A DNA stretch of 64,000 bases from Paenibacillus albidus (GTDB lineage: Bacteria > Bacillota > Bacilli > Paenibacillales > Paenibacillaceae), in NCBI RefSeq assembly GCF_014644435.1, contig NZ_BMKR01000013.1, forward strand, positions 62,001 to 126,000, given 5' to 3'. Below, piece by piece: positions 33,168 through 41,806 of this stretch; the first letter of the stretch is position 1, and each line of letters starts with the position of its first letter. Below the pieces are notes generated by a model. It had not been told where the DNA came from. It did not search any database and worked only from the letters and a program-made list of their open reading frames with translations. The translations under genes were made by a program, and so were the position numbers.

Positions 33168-33568
33168 AAGGAGATGCGGCTTCCGATAAGACTACACTCG
33201 TAATCAATAACCTCTTCAATCGAGTGCTGCTGAACAAATTCCATCAGGTCATCAGCCGGGTTATCGCGATACTCCCGATTATTGCGTGCGGCAATCGGAG
33301 TGTTAACATTTTCGAGGTTAACGGTGGAACGTATATCGGAAAAGAGGATACCCTCTTTCTCCAGCATGACCTGAAAAGGCTTGTGCTTGAACAACTCTTG
33401 TGCGACAAGAGCGCACATCGTCTGATTCCTCAGCAGGATTCCATCAAAGGGGTGAAGAACCCATCCTCTGTCATCCCGGTACAGGCTGAACGTGAAGTAC
33501 TCGCCTCCATACTCATATTTCAGATTAATAGCAGTCTCTGAAGTAAGCTCATATGGAAATGCATCCAT
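33155..33568 (-). CDS. Hypothetical protein, 137 residues
   Basis: The family is not recognised. It is a soluble, acidic protein without signal peptide or membrane segment, alternating beta-like stretches (NLKYEYGGEYFTFSLYRDDR, GWVLHPFDGILLR) and a helical C-terminal half (DDLMEFVQQHSIEEVIDYE). The ribosome site is weak (CAGGAAG well upstream), so the start is uncertain. It lies downstream of a GNAT acetyltransferase gene on the same strand, about 100 bases apart. It may be a small accessory or domesticated gene. Confidence 0.6.
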   Translation of the reverse strand: MDAFPYELTSETAINLKYEYGGEYFTFSLYRDDRGWVLHPFDGILLRNQTMCALVAQELFKHKPFQVMLEKEGILFSDIRSTVNLENVNTPIAARNNREYRDNPADDLMEFVQQHSIEEVIDYECSLIGSRISFYRK

Positions 33569-33671
33569 TCAAATTTGCGCTTCCTGCTTCTTGTTATTTG
33601 TGATTATATTAGCATAGCAGAATATGGGGAATCTTGGGAGAGATGATTTTTGGTAATGTATAAAACTAAAC

Positions 33672-34160
33672 TTACTTTACAAAATATACATAATCTATGC
33701 GTTCACCAACAAAATTTGCGATATTCTGAGTCTCTCTTTTTTGATCTATTGTGAATCCGACACGCTCATACATTCGTTGAGCAGGGATTAGGTCATCATT
33801 CGTGAATAATATAATTTTCCTCACATCATTTCGGATGATTCTATTGACCGCTTCTTGAAGCTGCATTTTACCATAACCCTTGCCTTTGTGTTTTGACGCA
33901 ATGCAATTATGACCAATTTCCGCATACTCAGGCATATTTCTCGGGTCCCATGAAACAAATCCGATAGCTTCATCGTTTAGTGTTGTGATAAGCCCATATT
34001 TATCTGCAATTTCTAAATTGTCAAAGAAAAAGTTATCAAAATCCTGCCAATCAGAAGTACAGCTTTGTTCATATCTGCGATCAAATGAGTACGCGTCTGT
34101 CAATAATTCAAAGAGTATTCCCCGGTTAAAGTCGCTCACTTTTTTAAATTTAACACTCAT
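33672..34160 (-). CDS. GNAT-family N-acetyltransferase
   Basis: A 162-residue acetyl-CoA-dependent transferase. The fold signature is the acetyl-CoA pyrophosphate loop CIASKHKGKGYGKMQLQEAV (Q/R-x2-G-x-G/A pattern as KHKGKGYGK), preceded by the beta strands DEAIGFVSWDPRN and IGHN, and followed by VRKIILFTNDDLIPAQRMYE. The substrate cannot be told from the sequence. The local base composition is distinctly AT-rich compared with the flanking genes. Confidence 0.88.
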   Translation of the reverse strand: MSVKFKKVSDFNRGILFELLTDAYSFDRRYEQSCTSDWQDFDNFFFDNLEIADKYGLITTLNDEAIGFVSWDPRNMPEYAEIGHNCIASKHKGKGYGKMQLQEAVNRIIRNDVRKIILFTNDDLIPAQRMYERVGFTIDQKRETQNIANFVGERIDYVYFVK

Positions 34161-34264
34161 GTGCTAATAACCCCATTTCTTTATTTTATTTAAATAATGA
34201 TGGAGCAGAGTTTGAGTTCGATTTTGCCGATAAGGAATTGAAGCTTGTTGTATATCATTAATCC

Positions 34265-35269
34265 CTATTCATCCACCCCACCCGCATTCTCATAAATATT
34301 CATAACCACCTGCTGGATCGGCAGCTCCTTGACCGAAATGTCGGAGAACCGGTGCTTCCGGGAGATATCTTCTAGAAAATCGCTGATTGAAATATGGGCC
34401 GTATCCACTTCAAGCGTAATCTGAAAGTCGGATAGCCTATCGATTACCTTGGTATAGGCATTGTCGAAGACGGTGCCCTGCACGGACTCCGCAAAAGTAA
34501 AATTGACCCGTTTCTTCTCCCCCAGAAAAAGCTTCAACTGCTGAAGGGAATCATCAAAAACCTTGTCCCCATGGTTAATGACAATGACCCGGTGGGCAAG
34601 CTCCTCCACATCCTCAAGATCATGGGTGGTCAGAATACACGTCATATTCTGCTTTTTATTCATCTGGCGGATGAATTCGCGGATTTTGACCTTGGCGATC
34701 ACATCAAGCCCGATGGTCGGCTCATCCAAGAACAAAATGTCCGGCCGATGCAGCATAGCCATGACGAATTCGCATTTCATGCGTTCGCCAAGGGACAGGA
34801 CTCGTGTCGGCTTTTCGATCACATGCGCAATATCCAGCAGCTCCGTCAGCTCTTCCAGACGGCTTTTGAAATCCGGATTGGCGATTCCGTAGATTGCCTT
34901 GTTCATATGGAAGCTGTCGATCGGCGGAATATCCCAGATTAGTTGGGATTTCTGACCGAATACAGCTCCGATTTTGCCGACATAGCGCTTTCTGTCCCGG
35001 GCAGGCGAATAACCAAGAACTTGAATTTCACCGCTTGTGGGATACAACGCGCCGCAGAGCATTTTGATCGCCGTTGATTTCCCTGCACCATTGGGACCCA
35101 GAATGCCGCAGATCTCCCCCTGCCCAATAGCAAAGCTGATATCGTTGACCGCGTGGACCACGACCTCTTCGCGCTGGAAGAAGCTCTTGAAGGTCTGCCC
35201 CATACCTGCACCACGCTTATAGGTTTTATATGTTTTGGTCAAATGCTGTACATCAATAACCGGCATCAT
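34265..35269 (-). CDS. ABC-2 type exporter ATP-binding protein
   Basis: A 334-residue ATPase of the NatA/viologen-exporter-like group. Walker A is GPNGAGKSTAIKML, the signature LSLGERMKCEFVMAM and Walker B ILFLDEPTIGLDV. A C-terminal extension of about 100 residues follows. The ATG overlaps the stop of the upstream permease (ATGA) and has GAGGGGGTG before it. It is the last gene of a four-gene operon with two permeases and a serine hydrolase. It powers export of an unknown compound or lipid. Confidence 0.92.
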   Translation of the reverse strand: MMPVIDVQHLTKTYKTYKRGAGMGQTFKSFFQREEVVVHAVNDISFAIGQGEICGILGPNGAGKSTAIKMLCGALYPTSGEIQVLGYSPARDRKRYVGKIGAVFGQKSQLIWDIPPIDSFHMNKAIYGIANPDFKSRLEELTELLDIAHVIEKPTRVLSLGERMKCEFVMAMLHRPDILFLDEPTIGLDVIAKVKIREFIRQMNKKQNMTCILTTHDLEDVEELAHRVIVINHGDKVFDDSLQQLKLFLGEKKRVNFTFAESVQGTVFDNAYTKVIDRLSDFQITLEVDTAHISISDFLEDISRKHRFSDISVKELPIQQVVMNIYENAGGVDE

Positions 35270-36048
35270 CCGCCCACCCCCTCGTACAATCTGATCATGT
35301 GCCGGTAAATCCATATTCCTGCCGCCAGAAATAAAAAGCAGGGCAGAATAGCCGCGTAATCGCTGGCATGCACCCGGCCGAGAAGAGCAGACGCAGGGAG
35401 GAAGCCCACCATTCCCACAGGAATGATCATCGTTGCCGCAGCCTGCACAGCCTTCGGAAATATAGGCAACGGATATTTTCCGATGTGAAGCACACTGTCA
35501 GCAAGCTCGGAAATTCTCGAATTGCCTACCCATTTGAAGGAAATAGCGGCCATCATCAGCGATAATCCTGCCAGGACCGCGGTCCCTGCGATAAACATCC
35601 CGGCAAATTGTAACCAGAACAAGACCGGAATGGCGCCTACATGCATAGCGGCGAATATGAATAGCGAAACACCGCCCAGAAACAGTCCCACACTATCGAT
35701 TGAAAAAGTAGTGGCAATAATAAAAAACAGCGGATTCAGCGGTTTAAGAAGAATAACCTCGAAGCTTCCCTCTCGGACATGTGACATTGTGGTCCATAGA
35801 ACACCGCCGAAAATAAGACTCGAAAGCCCGCTGGACATGGTGAATACAGACTGAATTAACAATACCTCATACAAGCCCCAACCGGGAAAACTGGTGCCTG
35901 CCCGGTAAATAAGCAGGGTCACCAGCGGAAACAGAATGTTGCCGGCTAATGTGATCAGACTGCTGACGATGAAATTCATGCGATAGGCCGCAGCCGACTG
36001 CAAAGCGGAATACATACCCTGCTTATAAACATCCAGATACCGTTTCAT
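35266..36048 (-). CDS. ABC-2 family transporter permease (1)
   Basis: A 260-residue membrane protein with about six hydrophobic segments (for example ITLAGNILFPLVTLLIYRAG and LAGLSLMMAAISFKWVG). It resembles the permease group with the motif MSSGLSSLIFGGVLWTTM and VREGSFEVILLKPLNPLF, typical of viologen-exporter-like ABC-2 subunits. It lies 28 bases after the second permease and overlaps the ATPase gene. With the other permease it likely forms a heterodimeric channel. Confidence 0.88.
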   Translation of the reverse strand: MKRYLDVYKQGMYSALQSAAAYRMNFIVSSLITLAGNILFPLVTLLIYRAGTSFPGWGLYEVLLIQSVFTMSSGLSSLIFGGVLWTTMSHVREGSFEVILLKPLNPLFFIIATTFSIDSVGLFLGGVSLFIFAAMHVGAIPVLFWLQFAGMFIAGTAVLAGLSLMMAAISFKWVGNSRISELADSVLHIGKYPLPIFPKAVQAAATMIIPVGMVGFLPASALLGRVHASDYAAILPCFLFLAAGIWIYRHMIRLYEGVGG

Positions 36049-36076
36049 GGTAAGAACTGTCCTTTCATGGGGTCTT

Positions 36077-36895
36077 TCACGCGCCGACAGCGGTAAACTG
36101 CTTCATAGCATGGCGGCGAACAAGCTCGTTAAATCCGAACGTAATAAGCACTGCCATCGCCTGTATGCCTACAGCTTGCTGTATGGACAGCTCGAGGCCG
36201 CCAAGCGAATAATGGCCGGTGAAAACCATTGCGGGCAGGTAGGCTATGTACTGAAACGGCAGGAAGAACTGGATCACTTGAAGGGAGTGCGGAAAGAAGT
36301 CAAGCGGAATAAGCGCTCCTGAAAAAATACCCGACACCAACATAAATGCGCTTCGAATCCCGCCCGATTGGACAAGCCAAAATGAAGTCAGGCCAATCGT
36401 GTAGTTCACATAAAAATTCATCAGAAAAGCAAGCAGCACCGACAGAATTGTCCATGGAAAGCTTGCCGGCCGCATATCGACTCCAAAAATAAAAATGAAG
36501 ATCAAAAGGCAGGGCAAAAATTCAAATAGGAAGCCCAAAGACCGGTGTCCAATTTTCTGAAATAATGCGAACGAACGGTGATGAATCGGGCGCAAATGAA
36601 AGGTGAGAAATTTACCGGTGCGCACAAGCATGGACAAGTTCCAATCGGCAAAATCCATGGTCAGGTAACCGATAAGCGCAGTAGCACCGAAGTAGCGGAT
36701 CATCTGGGGAAGCTCAATACCGCCGAGCGAGGAATGATCTCCATATACCGCCGTCCAGATGAAATATTGCACCATAAAATATACAGGACCGACGATAATG
36801 GAAACCATGGAATGAGTGCGGTAAGCACTCCACTCTTTGTAGGTCACGTCCGCTACCGTCCGGCAAATAAGCCATTTTTGTTTAAAGCTGTTCAT
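36077..36895 (-). CDS. ABC-2 family transporter permease (2)
   Basis: A 272-residue membrane protein, about six helices, sharing the family motif RTGKFLTFHLRPIHHRSFAL (compare the loop in permease 1). The ATG overlaps the stop codon of the upstream serine hydrolase gene (TGATG arrangement), and a TTG six codons upstream is a less likely start. It forms the membrane channel with permease 1. Confidence 0.87.
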   Translation of the reverse strand: MNSFKQKWLICRTVADVTYKEWSAYRTHSMVSIIVGPVYFMVQYFIWTAVYGDHSSLGGIELPQMIRYFGATALIGYLTMDFADWNLSMLVRTGKFLTFHLRPIHHRSFALFQKIGHRSLGFLFEFLPCLLIFIFIFGVDMRPASFPWTILSVLLAFLMNFYVNYTIGLTSFWLVQSGGIRSAFMLVSGIFSGALIPLDFFPHSLQVIQFFLPFQYIAYLPAMVFTGHYSLGGLELSIQQAVGIQAMAVLITFGFNELVRRHAMKQFTAVGA

Positions 36896-38088
36896 CAGAT
36901 GAGCCCTGACCAAATGATATTGGTCACATTAAACAATGCCTCTGCGTACCAATTATCTTCGGTGAAAGGCACAAACCATACGGCGGCGAGCTGCTCTGTA
37001 GGGTCGATGGCCATGCAGCAGGCTCCTGCGCCTTCATGAAAATAGCTGGTGTCTGAATAGAGGAAGGCAGGGCCTCTTCTCATATCCAGTCCAATGCCAT
37101 AGCTCCGGTCGCTGACATCGTTACCCCAGCAGTAATCGGGAACCCCGTATAGGGTGCGTGTTGTGATTTTCTCGACCGCTTTGCGGCCAATAATGCGCGT
37201 ATCGTGCAGTGTTCCCATGCCCAGGAGCATGTTGGCGAACCGGATGAGGTCGGCTGGCGTAGAGGCCAGGCCTCCGCCGGTGCTGGAGACTGTACCCCAC
37301 AGCTTCTCCATCTGCGAATCTTCAGGCTGATTGCCGTTAATTAGATCGTTCAGCCGCTTCTCATGCCTCTCGTTTCTTATAATGGCGCGTCTGGCTAGCT
37401 CCGGAGTCAGTCCCCACACGGTATCCTTCATGCCAAGAGGCTTCAGGATCTGCTCTTCTATGTACTGCTCAGCAGTTACACCGGTCACTTTTTTAATAAT
37501 TTCTCCGAGCAGGCAGAAGCCGAATGAGCAGTACTGCCATTCCTCGCCGACTTTTTTATTGACCCCGCAGCTCAGCGCGGCTGTGATCCAGTCCGGATCA
37601 CCACTCTCAGGGTTATACTTTTCGAAATATTCACCGATTAATTGCCAATAAGATTTATGATAGGGAATTAAGCTGCCCGCACAGTCGGGAAACAGGCCCG
37701 AGGTATGGGTCAGAAGGCTGTAGATATCGATTTTGTTAAAAGGGTCCACGTTAAACTGCTCCAGGAACACGCTGACAGGAAGGTCAAACCGGAGAATACC
37801 GTCCTCAACAAGCTTGGCGATAGCTACTGAGGTAACGGCTTTGGTAATGGACGCGATATTATGAACGGTTGTTGGTAAAAGCGGGTCTGCCCTATCTTCC
37901 CGGAAAGAAAGCGGTCCCATAGCCCCGTGCATAAATGTCTTTCCATACCTGGAGACGCAGTAAGATGCGGACTGGATCTTTTTTTGATCGATCAGGGTCT
38001 GGAAATGGGCATTCAAAACCTCAATTCTTGAAGTGTCGTAACCTACCTCTGCCGGTGAGCAGTCGGTAACTCCTGGTGTATGCAGCAT
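36895..38088 (-). CDS. Beta-lactamase-family serine hydrolase
   Basis: A 397-residue member of the class C beta-lactamase/esterase superfamily. The nucleophile motif S-x-x-K is Ser80-Ile-Thr-Lys83 (NIASITKAVTSVA). The second motif (Y-x-N in penicillin-binding proteins) appears as YCSFGFCLLGEI, and a late YGIGLDMRRGPAFLYSDTSY region covers the third. There is no signal peptide, so it is likely cytoplasmic. AAGGAGG precedes the ATG. It heads the exporter operon, suggesting it processes the exported molecule. Whether it is an esterase, peptidase or amidase is unknown. Confidence 0.88.
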   Translation of the reverse strand: MLHTPGVTDCSPAEVGYDTSRIEVLNAHFQTLIDQKKIQSASYCVSRYGKTFMHGAMGPLSFREDRADPLLPTTVHNIASITKAVTSVAIAKLVEDGILRFDLPVSVFLEQFNVDPFNKIDIYSLLTHTSGLFPDCAGSLIPYHKSYWQLIGEYFEKYNPESGDPDWITAALSCGVNKKVGEEWQYCSFGFCLLGEIIKKVTGVTAEQYIEEQILKPLGMKDTVWGLTPELARRAIIRNERHEKRLNDLINGNQPEDSQMEKLWGTVSSTGGGLASTPADLIRFANMLLGMGTLHDTRIIGRKAVEKITTRTLYGVPDYCWGNDVSDRSYGIGLDMRRGPAFLYSDTSYFHEGAGACCMAIDPTEQLAAVWFVPFTEDNWYAEALFNVTNIIWSGLI

Positions 38089-38420
38089 AAAATATAGGCC
38101 TCCTTATAAATATTTACGCCATGCAAGGCTAACCACTCTATCTAAGCGCTTTCAAAATAATTCGCTTATTCAGGCCTTCTTATATGACAATGGCTAGCCA
38201 GCACGATTACGTTTAAGTATATTTCCAAACAATGGATGTTACAATAGCGAGTTTGTTTTATAACCAAACTTGCCCGAGTGATTATTCACCCGTTAGGTGA
38301 TAACACATAGGTATTCATGATTTCATCGGGGAGCGTTCATCCGTTTCTTTTGCCGTGTGCGTGCCCAGTTAAGCACGTATTTTCTAGCCGGTGAAAGCCC
38401 GGTCGCTGTTGCAGGGTTTA

Positions 38421-38543
38421 ATGATGAAAACGTTCCCAAAAGAAGAGCGGGCAAAGATACTGGTGAATGATTTATACCAAAAATATCCACAGGGTCCAAA
38501 AGTCAAGCTAATCATGTACAAGTCCAATGAAAAAAACGCTTAA
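38421..38543 (+). CDS. Small unrecognised reading frame (40 residues)
   Basis: MMKTFPKEERAKILVNDLYQ continues into a lysine-rich tail (YPQGPKVKLIMYK) and ends at TAA. It has GCAGGG eight bases before the first ATG. Codon composition looks protein-like and the frame is open back to 38388. It could be a real small protein or the end of a dead gene. The rest of 38089-38549 shows only an imperfect inverted repeat around TTATTCACC/GGTGATAA near 38287-38310. Confidence 0.3.
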   Translation: MMKTFPKEERAKILVNDLYQKYPQGPKVKLIMYKSNEKNA

Positions 38544-38549
38544 AAACAC

Positions 38550-38578
38550 TTAACAAAACTTGCATAATCGCTTATAAT
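38550..38578 (+). promoter_or_regulatory. Sigma-A promoter of the deoR-HAD pair
   Basis: TTAACA and TATAAT are separated by 17 bases, 25 bases before the proposed ATT start of the DeoR gene. Confidence 0.8.
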
Positions 38579-38602
38579 GGTGGAAACGAGGGAGGGATTC
38601 TT

Positions 38603-39379
38603 ATTTATCAGGAGGAACGTTTAGTCAAGATCCTGGAACACCTTAAAAGTTATGATAAGGCTTCAAATGATGAAATTTCCAAACTGTTGAATATTTCCAG
38701 AGATACAGTGCGAAGAGATTTCATCAAGCTGGTTGAAGAAGGGACAGCGATACGGACTCATGGAGGAATTGCCCTGCCTCATTTCAAAGAAGCCATAAAA
38801 GCTTACAAAGAACGGCTGAATACAGCTTCGAAGCAGAAGTTTATGGTCGGAAGGGCAGCCTCGAAATACATCGCACACGGAGACCTTTGTTTCATAGATG
38901 TATCAACGACCAATAAATTTTTATGTGAGCAAATCAAGAAGAATATAACCGTGTATACCCATTCGCTGGACAATGCAGTGGTCTTGTCAACCCAAAAAGA
39001 AATAGAGGTACACTTGCTCGGGGGCAAGTTTAATCATGAGAATCGTTTCTTTTATGATCTTGCTCTTGCCTCCCAGTTAAATGATGTCTATTTTGATAAA
39101 GCGTTTTTCGGGGCCGCAGCCATTTTGGAGGACGGGATATACTTCGCAAACCAAGAAGATGCTTATATGAAGCAAATGGTAGCAAAGCGTGCTAAACAAG
39201 TATATCTTTTAACGGATTCCCATAAATTCAATCTGATCAGTTCATATAAGGGACTTTCTTTCCAGGACATTCATATCTTGATAACCAATGAAGAACCCCC
39301 GGATAAGTATAGGAGGATTCTAAAAGAGTATAGAATAAAGATTGAAATTGCTCTTGAAGAAGGAGATGAACTGTCTTGA
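38603..39379 (+). CDS. DeoR-family transcriptional regulator, apparent ATT start
   Basis: A 258-residue sugar-phosphate-responsive repressor. The natural N-terminus is IYQEERLVKILEHLKSYDKA, running into the helix-turn-helix SNDEISKLLNISRDTVRRDF. No ATG, GTG or TTG lies at its beginning: the codon six to seven bases after GGAGGGA is ATT. The next TTG (within LLNIS) would delete half of the DNA-binding domain. The C-terminal sensor domain has LCFIDVSTTNKFLCEQI and the FFGAAAILEDG region. It overlaps the HAD gene by four bases. Either ATT is used as start or the start codon is mutated. Confidence 0.85.
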   Translation: MYQEERLVKILEHLKSYDKASNDEISKLLNISRDTVRRDFIKLVEEGTAIRTHGGIALPHFKEAIKAYKERLNTASKQKFMVGRAASKYIAHGDLCFIDVSTTNKFLCEQIKKNITVYTHSLDNAVVLSTQKEIEVHLLGGKFNHENRFFYDLALASQLNDVYFDKAFFGAAAILEDGIYFANQEDAYMKQMVAKRAKQVYLLTDSHKFNLISSYKGLSFQDIHILITNEEPPDKYRRILKEYRIKIEIALEEGDELS

Positions 39380-40200
39380 CGGTAAAAGCGGTTTTTAGTG
39401 ACGTAGACGGAACATTATTAAATTCTGACCATCAAATTACTCCTCAGACAAAGCAAACGATACAAAAGGCAGTAAAAAGTGGGGTCCCTTTTGTGCTTGT
39501 TACTGCAAGGATGCCTGGAGGAGTGGTTTCTCTTCAAGAGGAACTGGCCATCCATTCTCCCATTATTTGTTATAGCGGGGCACTTGTTTTAGAGGAAAAC
39601 AGCGAAGGGAACATGGTACCTATTCACAGTACAAGTTTATCCCGTCAAGAAACCAGAAAAATTCTCAAAATTGTAAATGACAGATACCCAACCATTAGTA
39701 TCAGTCTATATAGCTATAATGAGTGGTTGGTTAGTGATACCCGGAATTATTGGGTGACTCAAGAACAAGAAATCATCCATACCGACCCCAGGAAGGCAGA
39801 TCTCGCCGCTTATCTAGAGAACAATCAGGAAACGCATAAAATTTTATGCATGGGAAATTCTCGGGAAATTAACGATCTTGAACAAACATTAAAGAATGAA
39901 ACCACAGGCGTTTCAATCTATAAGTCAAAGGAAACTTATTTAGAAATCATGGATAGCTCTGCATCCAAATCACAAGCCATTCAAATCATTCTGCAAAGGC
40001 TAGGGTTATCAAGAGAAGAAATCATGACGATTGGTGATAATTTCAACGATATCGATATGTTATCATTTGCCGGATTAGGAATCGCAATGGCTAATGCGCC
40101 TGATGAGGTCAAACGCTATGCGGATGACGTAACACTCAGCAATGACAAAGATGGGCTGAAGTATTGCTTGGAAAAGTACGTGATTACATCGGAACAGTAG
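39376..40200 (+). CDS. HAD-superfamily phosphatase (Cof type)
   Basis: A 274-residue phosphohydrolase. Motif I is FSDVDGTLL with Asp9 and Asp11. A cap domain follows, and motif IV is IGDNFNDIDMLSFAG, then GIAMANAPDEVK, the Cof/YidA signature. The start is TTG overlapping the deoR stop (TTGA) with AAGGAG upstream, so the two are translationally coupled. It probably dephosphorylates a sugar phosphate connected with the DeoR effector. The base composition is AT-rich, unlike the following rpoN gene. Confidence 0.9.
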   Translation: MTVKAVFSDVDGTLLNSDHQITPQTKQTIQKAVKSGVPFVLVTARMPGGVVSLQEELAIHSPIICYSGALVLEENSEGNMVPIHSTSLSRQETRKILKIVNDRYPTISISLYSYNEWLVSDTRNYWVTQEQEIIHTDPRKADLAAYLENNQETHKILCMGNSREINDLEQTLKNETTGVSIYKSKETYLEIMDSSASKSQAIQIILQRLGLSREEIMTIGDNFNDIDMLSFAGLGIAMANAPDEVKRYADDVTLSNDKDGLKYCLEKYVITSEQ

Positions 40201-40229
40201 CAAGCATCGATTGAGTATTTTCGAAAGCA

Positions 40230-40278
40230 GGAAGCGTCTGACGTCAAAAAGGCCCTATTACACGTCGTGACTGCTTCC
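40230..40278. terminator. Possible hairpin between convergent HAD and rpoN genes
   Basis: GGAAGC/GCTTCC and GACGT/ACGTC are nested pairs around a 17-base loop. There is no strong T run. It is weakly supported as a shared terminator. Confidence 0.4.
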
Positions 40279-40296
40279 GGCCTGGTATTTTGAAAT

Positions 40297-41616
40297 TCAA
40301 AACCGTTTTCTTTTGGCAGAAGAGAGACATCGCATTTCCTCTCGGTATTTGGCTACGGTTCTGCGGGAAATTTCCAGACCTTCCTGGGCCAGCATTTCCG
40401 CAATCGTCTGATCGGCCAGCGGTTTGCGCTTATCCTCTTCATCGATTAACTGCCGAATGCGTTTTTTGGCGCTCTCCGAGGAAGCGGTTTCGCCGTTCGC
40501 CGCTGCAAGAGCGGAAGTGAAGAAGTATTTCAACTCGAACAATCCGCGGGGCGTCTGCATGTATTTGTTGTTGACCGCCCGGCTGATCGTGGATTCATGC
40601 AACCCTGTGCTTTCCGCAATCTCTTTTTGGGTTAGCGGTTGCAGTCCATGAATGCCGCCGTCGAAAAAATCATGCTGCATCGTAACGATAGCCTCGGCGA
40701 CACGTGTCAAAGTCTGCCTGCGTTGCTCCAGACTTTTGATTAACCAGCAAGCGGTGCTGTATTTGTCATGAATAAACTGCCGGGCTTCTTCCTGCTCGGG
40801 AAGAGCCCGAAGCATCTGCCTGTAATACGGATTGACCGCGACCTGCGGCGAACCGATATCGCTCAGCCTCACCCGATACTCGCCGCTGCTGGATTGCTCC
40901 ACCGTAATATCCGCCCTAATGTACCGGTGCTCGTTATGGGTAAACGCCGCGCCCGGAAACGGATTCAGCCTGCGTATCCGGTCGGACACCTGCTGAACCT
41001 CAGAAATGCCGGCTCCGAGCGCATCCGCGATTCTCTGCAGCCGGTTGGCCGCCAGACCCGCCAGATGACGCTGCACCACTGCAATGGCAAGCTCATCCTC
41101 TTCTCCGGAGCGCCGGAGCTGCAAAAGAATGCATTCCTCCAGGTTGCGGGCAGCAATGCCCGCCGGTTCGAAGCCCTGCACCAGGGCGAGCATAGCCAGA
41201 ACCTCTGCCAGATTAACGCCTATCAGTCCGGCAACCTCCAGTGCGTCCATCGCCAAATAGCCTTTTTCATCCAGGTTGCCGATCAGATATAACGCCGTCT
41301 TCCGCTGCATGCAAGTTAGACCGCAGACCAGTCCAAGCTGTGACTTCAGATGCTCATAAAGGGTATCGGACGGTTTGGCAACCCAGTCCAGCATCTCCTC
41401 CGTGTTCGCGCTTTTGGATTTCAAATTCTCCCTGCTCTCTCCGGCGATATATATATCATATTCCTGCAGATCGATAACCGGATTCTCCTTCGCCTGTTCC
41501 CGCAGATAGGACATCAGTTCTTCCGAAGAATACTGCAGGATTTGGATAGCCTGCCGTAATTCGGGCGTCATCGTCAGTTTTAACCTCTGTTCTTGCTTCA
41601 AACCGAATTGGTTCAT
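40297..41616 (-). CDS. rpoN: RNA polymerase sigma-54 factor
   Basis: A 439-residue sigma-N (SigL) factor. Region I at the N-terminus is glutamine-rich (GLKQEQRLKLTMTPELRQAI, then QILQYSSEELMSYL). The core-binding region includes FEPAGIAARNLEECILLQL. The promoter-binding end has LHESTISRAVNNKYMQTPRG and the RpoN box RRTVAKYREEM. It directs transcription from -24/-12 promoters with AAA+ activators. A LevR-like activator is encoded divergently 190 bases away and a matching promoter precedes the PTS genes. Confidence 0.96.
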   Translation of the reverse strand: MNQFGLKQEQRLKLTMTPELRQAIQILQYSSEELMSYLREQAKENPVIDLQEYDIYIAGESRENLKSKSANTEEMLDWVAKPSDTLYEHLKSQLGLVCGLTCMQRKTALYLIGNLDEKGYLAMDALEVAGLIGVNLAEVLAMLALVQGFEPAGIAARNLEECILLQLRRSGEEDELAIAVVQRHLAGLAANRLQRIADALGAGISEVQQVSDRIRRLNPFPGAAFTHNEHRYIRADITVEQSSSGEYRVRLSDIGSPQVAVNPYYRQMLRALPEQEEARQFIHDKYSTACWLIKSLEQRRQTLTRVAEAIVTMQHDFFDGGIHGLQPLTQKEIAESTGLHESTISRAVNNKYMQTPRGLFELKYFFTSALAAANGETASSESAKKRIRQLIDEEDKRKPLADQTIAEMLAQEGLEISRRTVAKYREEMRCLSSAKRKRF

Positions 41617-41731
41617 GGATCTTCAGCACTCCTTCCGGGTAACCGATGGAAGTAATTCACCCGTATCAGATATTTATAGGAGAGCATTTCGTGAAGTATG
41701 ACCAACTTTCCTGCTCAAATATAGAGTTTTT

Positions 41732-41759
41732 TGTGCATTTTATTGTTACCATTTGCACA
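41732..41759. promoter_or_regulatory. Inverted repeat in the rpoN/levR-like divergent region
   Basis: TGTGCA and TGCACA arms separated by 16 bases, within the 190-base gap between the two divergent genes. It may be an operator; no family assignment is possible. Confidence 0.45.
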
Positions 41760-41806
41760 TTGAGTTTGTTATATTTAGCTTGAGGATTCAGGCTGGAGGT
41801 ATGCAA

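Noticed and set aside
33137..33541. A 134-codon plus-strand frame opposite the hypothetical gene at 33155-33568
   Set aside because: Overlaps antisense; the minus frame has a more natural composition. Certainty is moderate because neither is recognised.
38281..38400. Possible group II intron or structured RNA before the small frame at 38421
   Set aside because: Some phrases look structured, but no domain V, boundary motif or RT is present; not enough to support a call.
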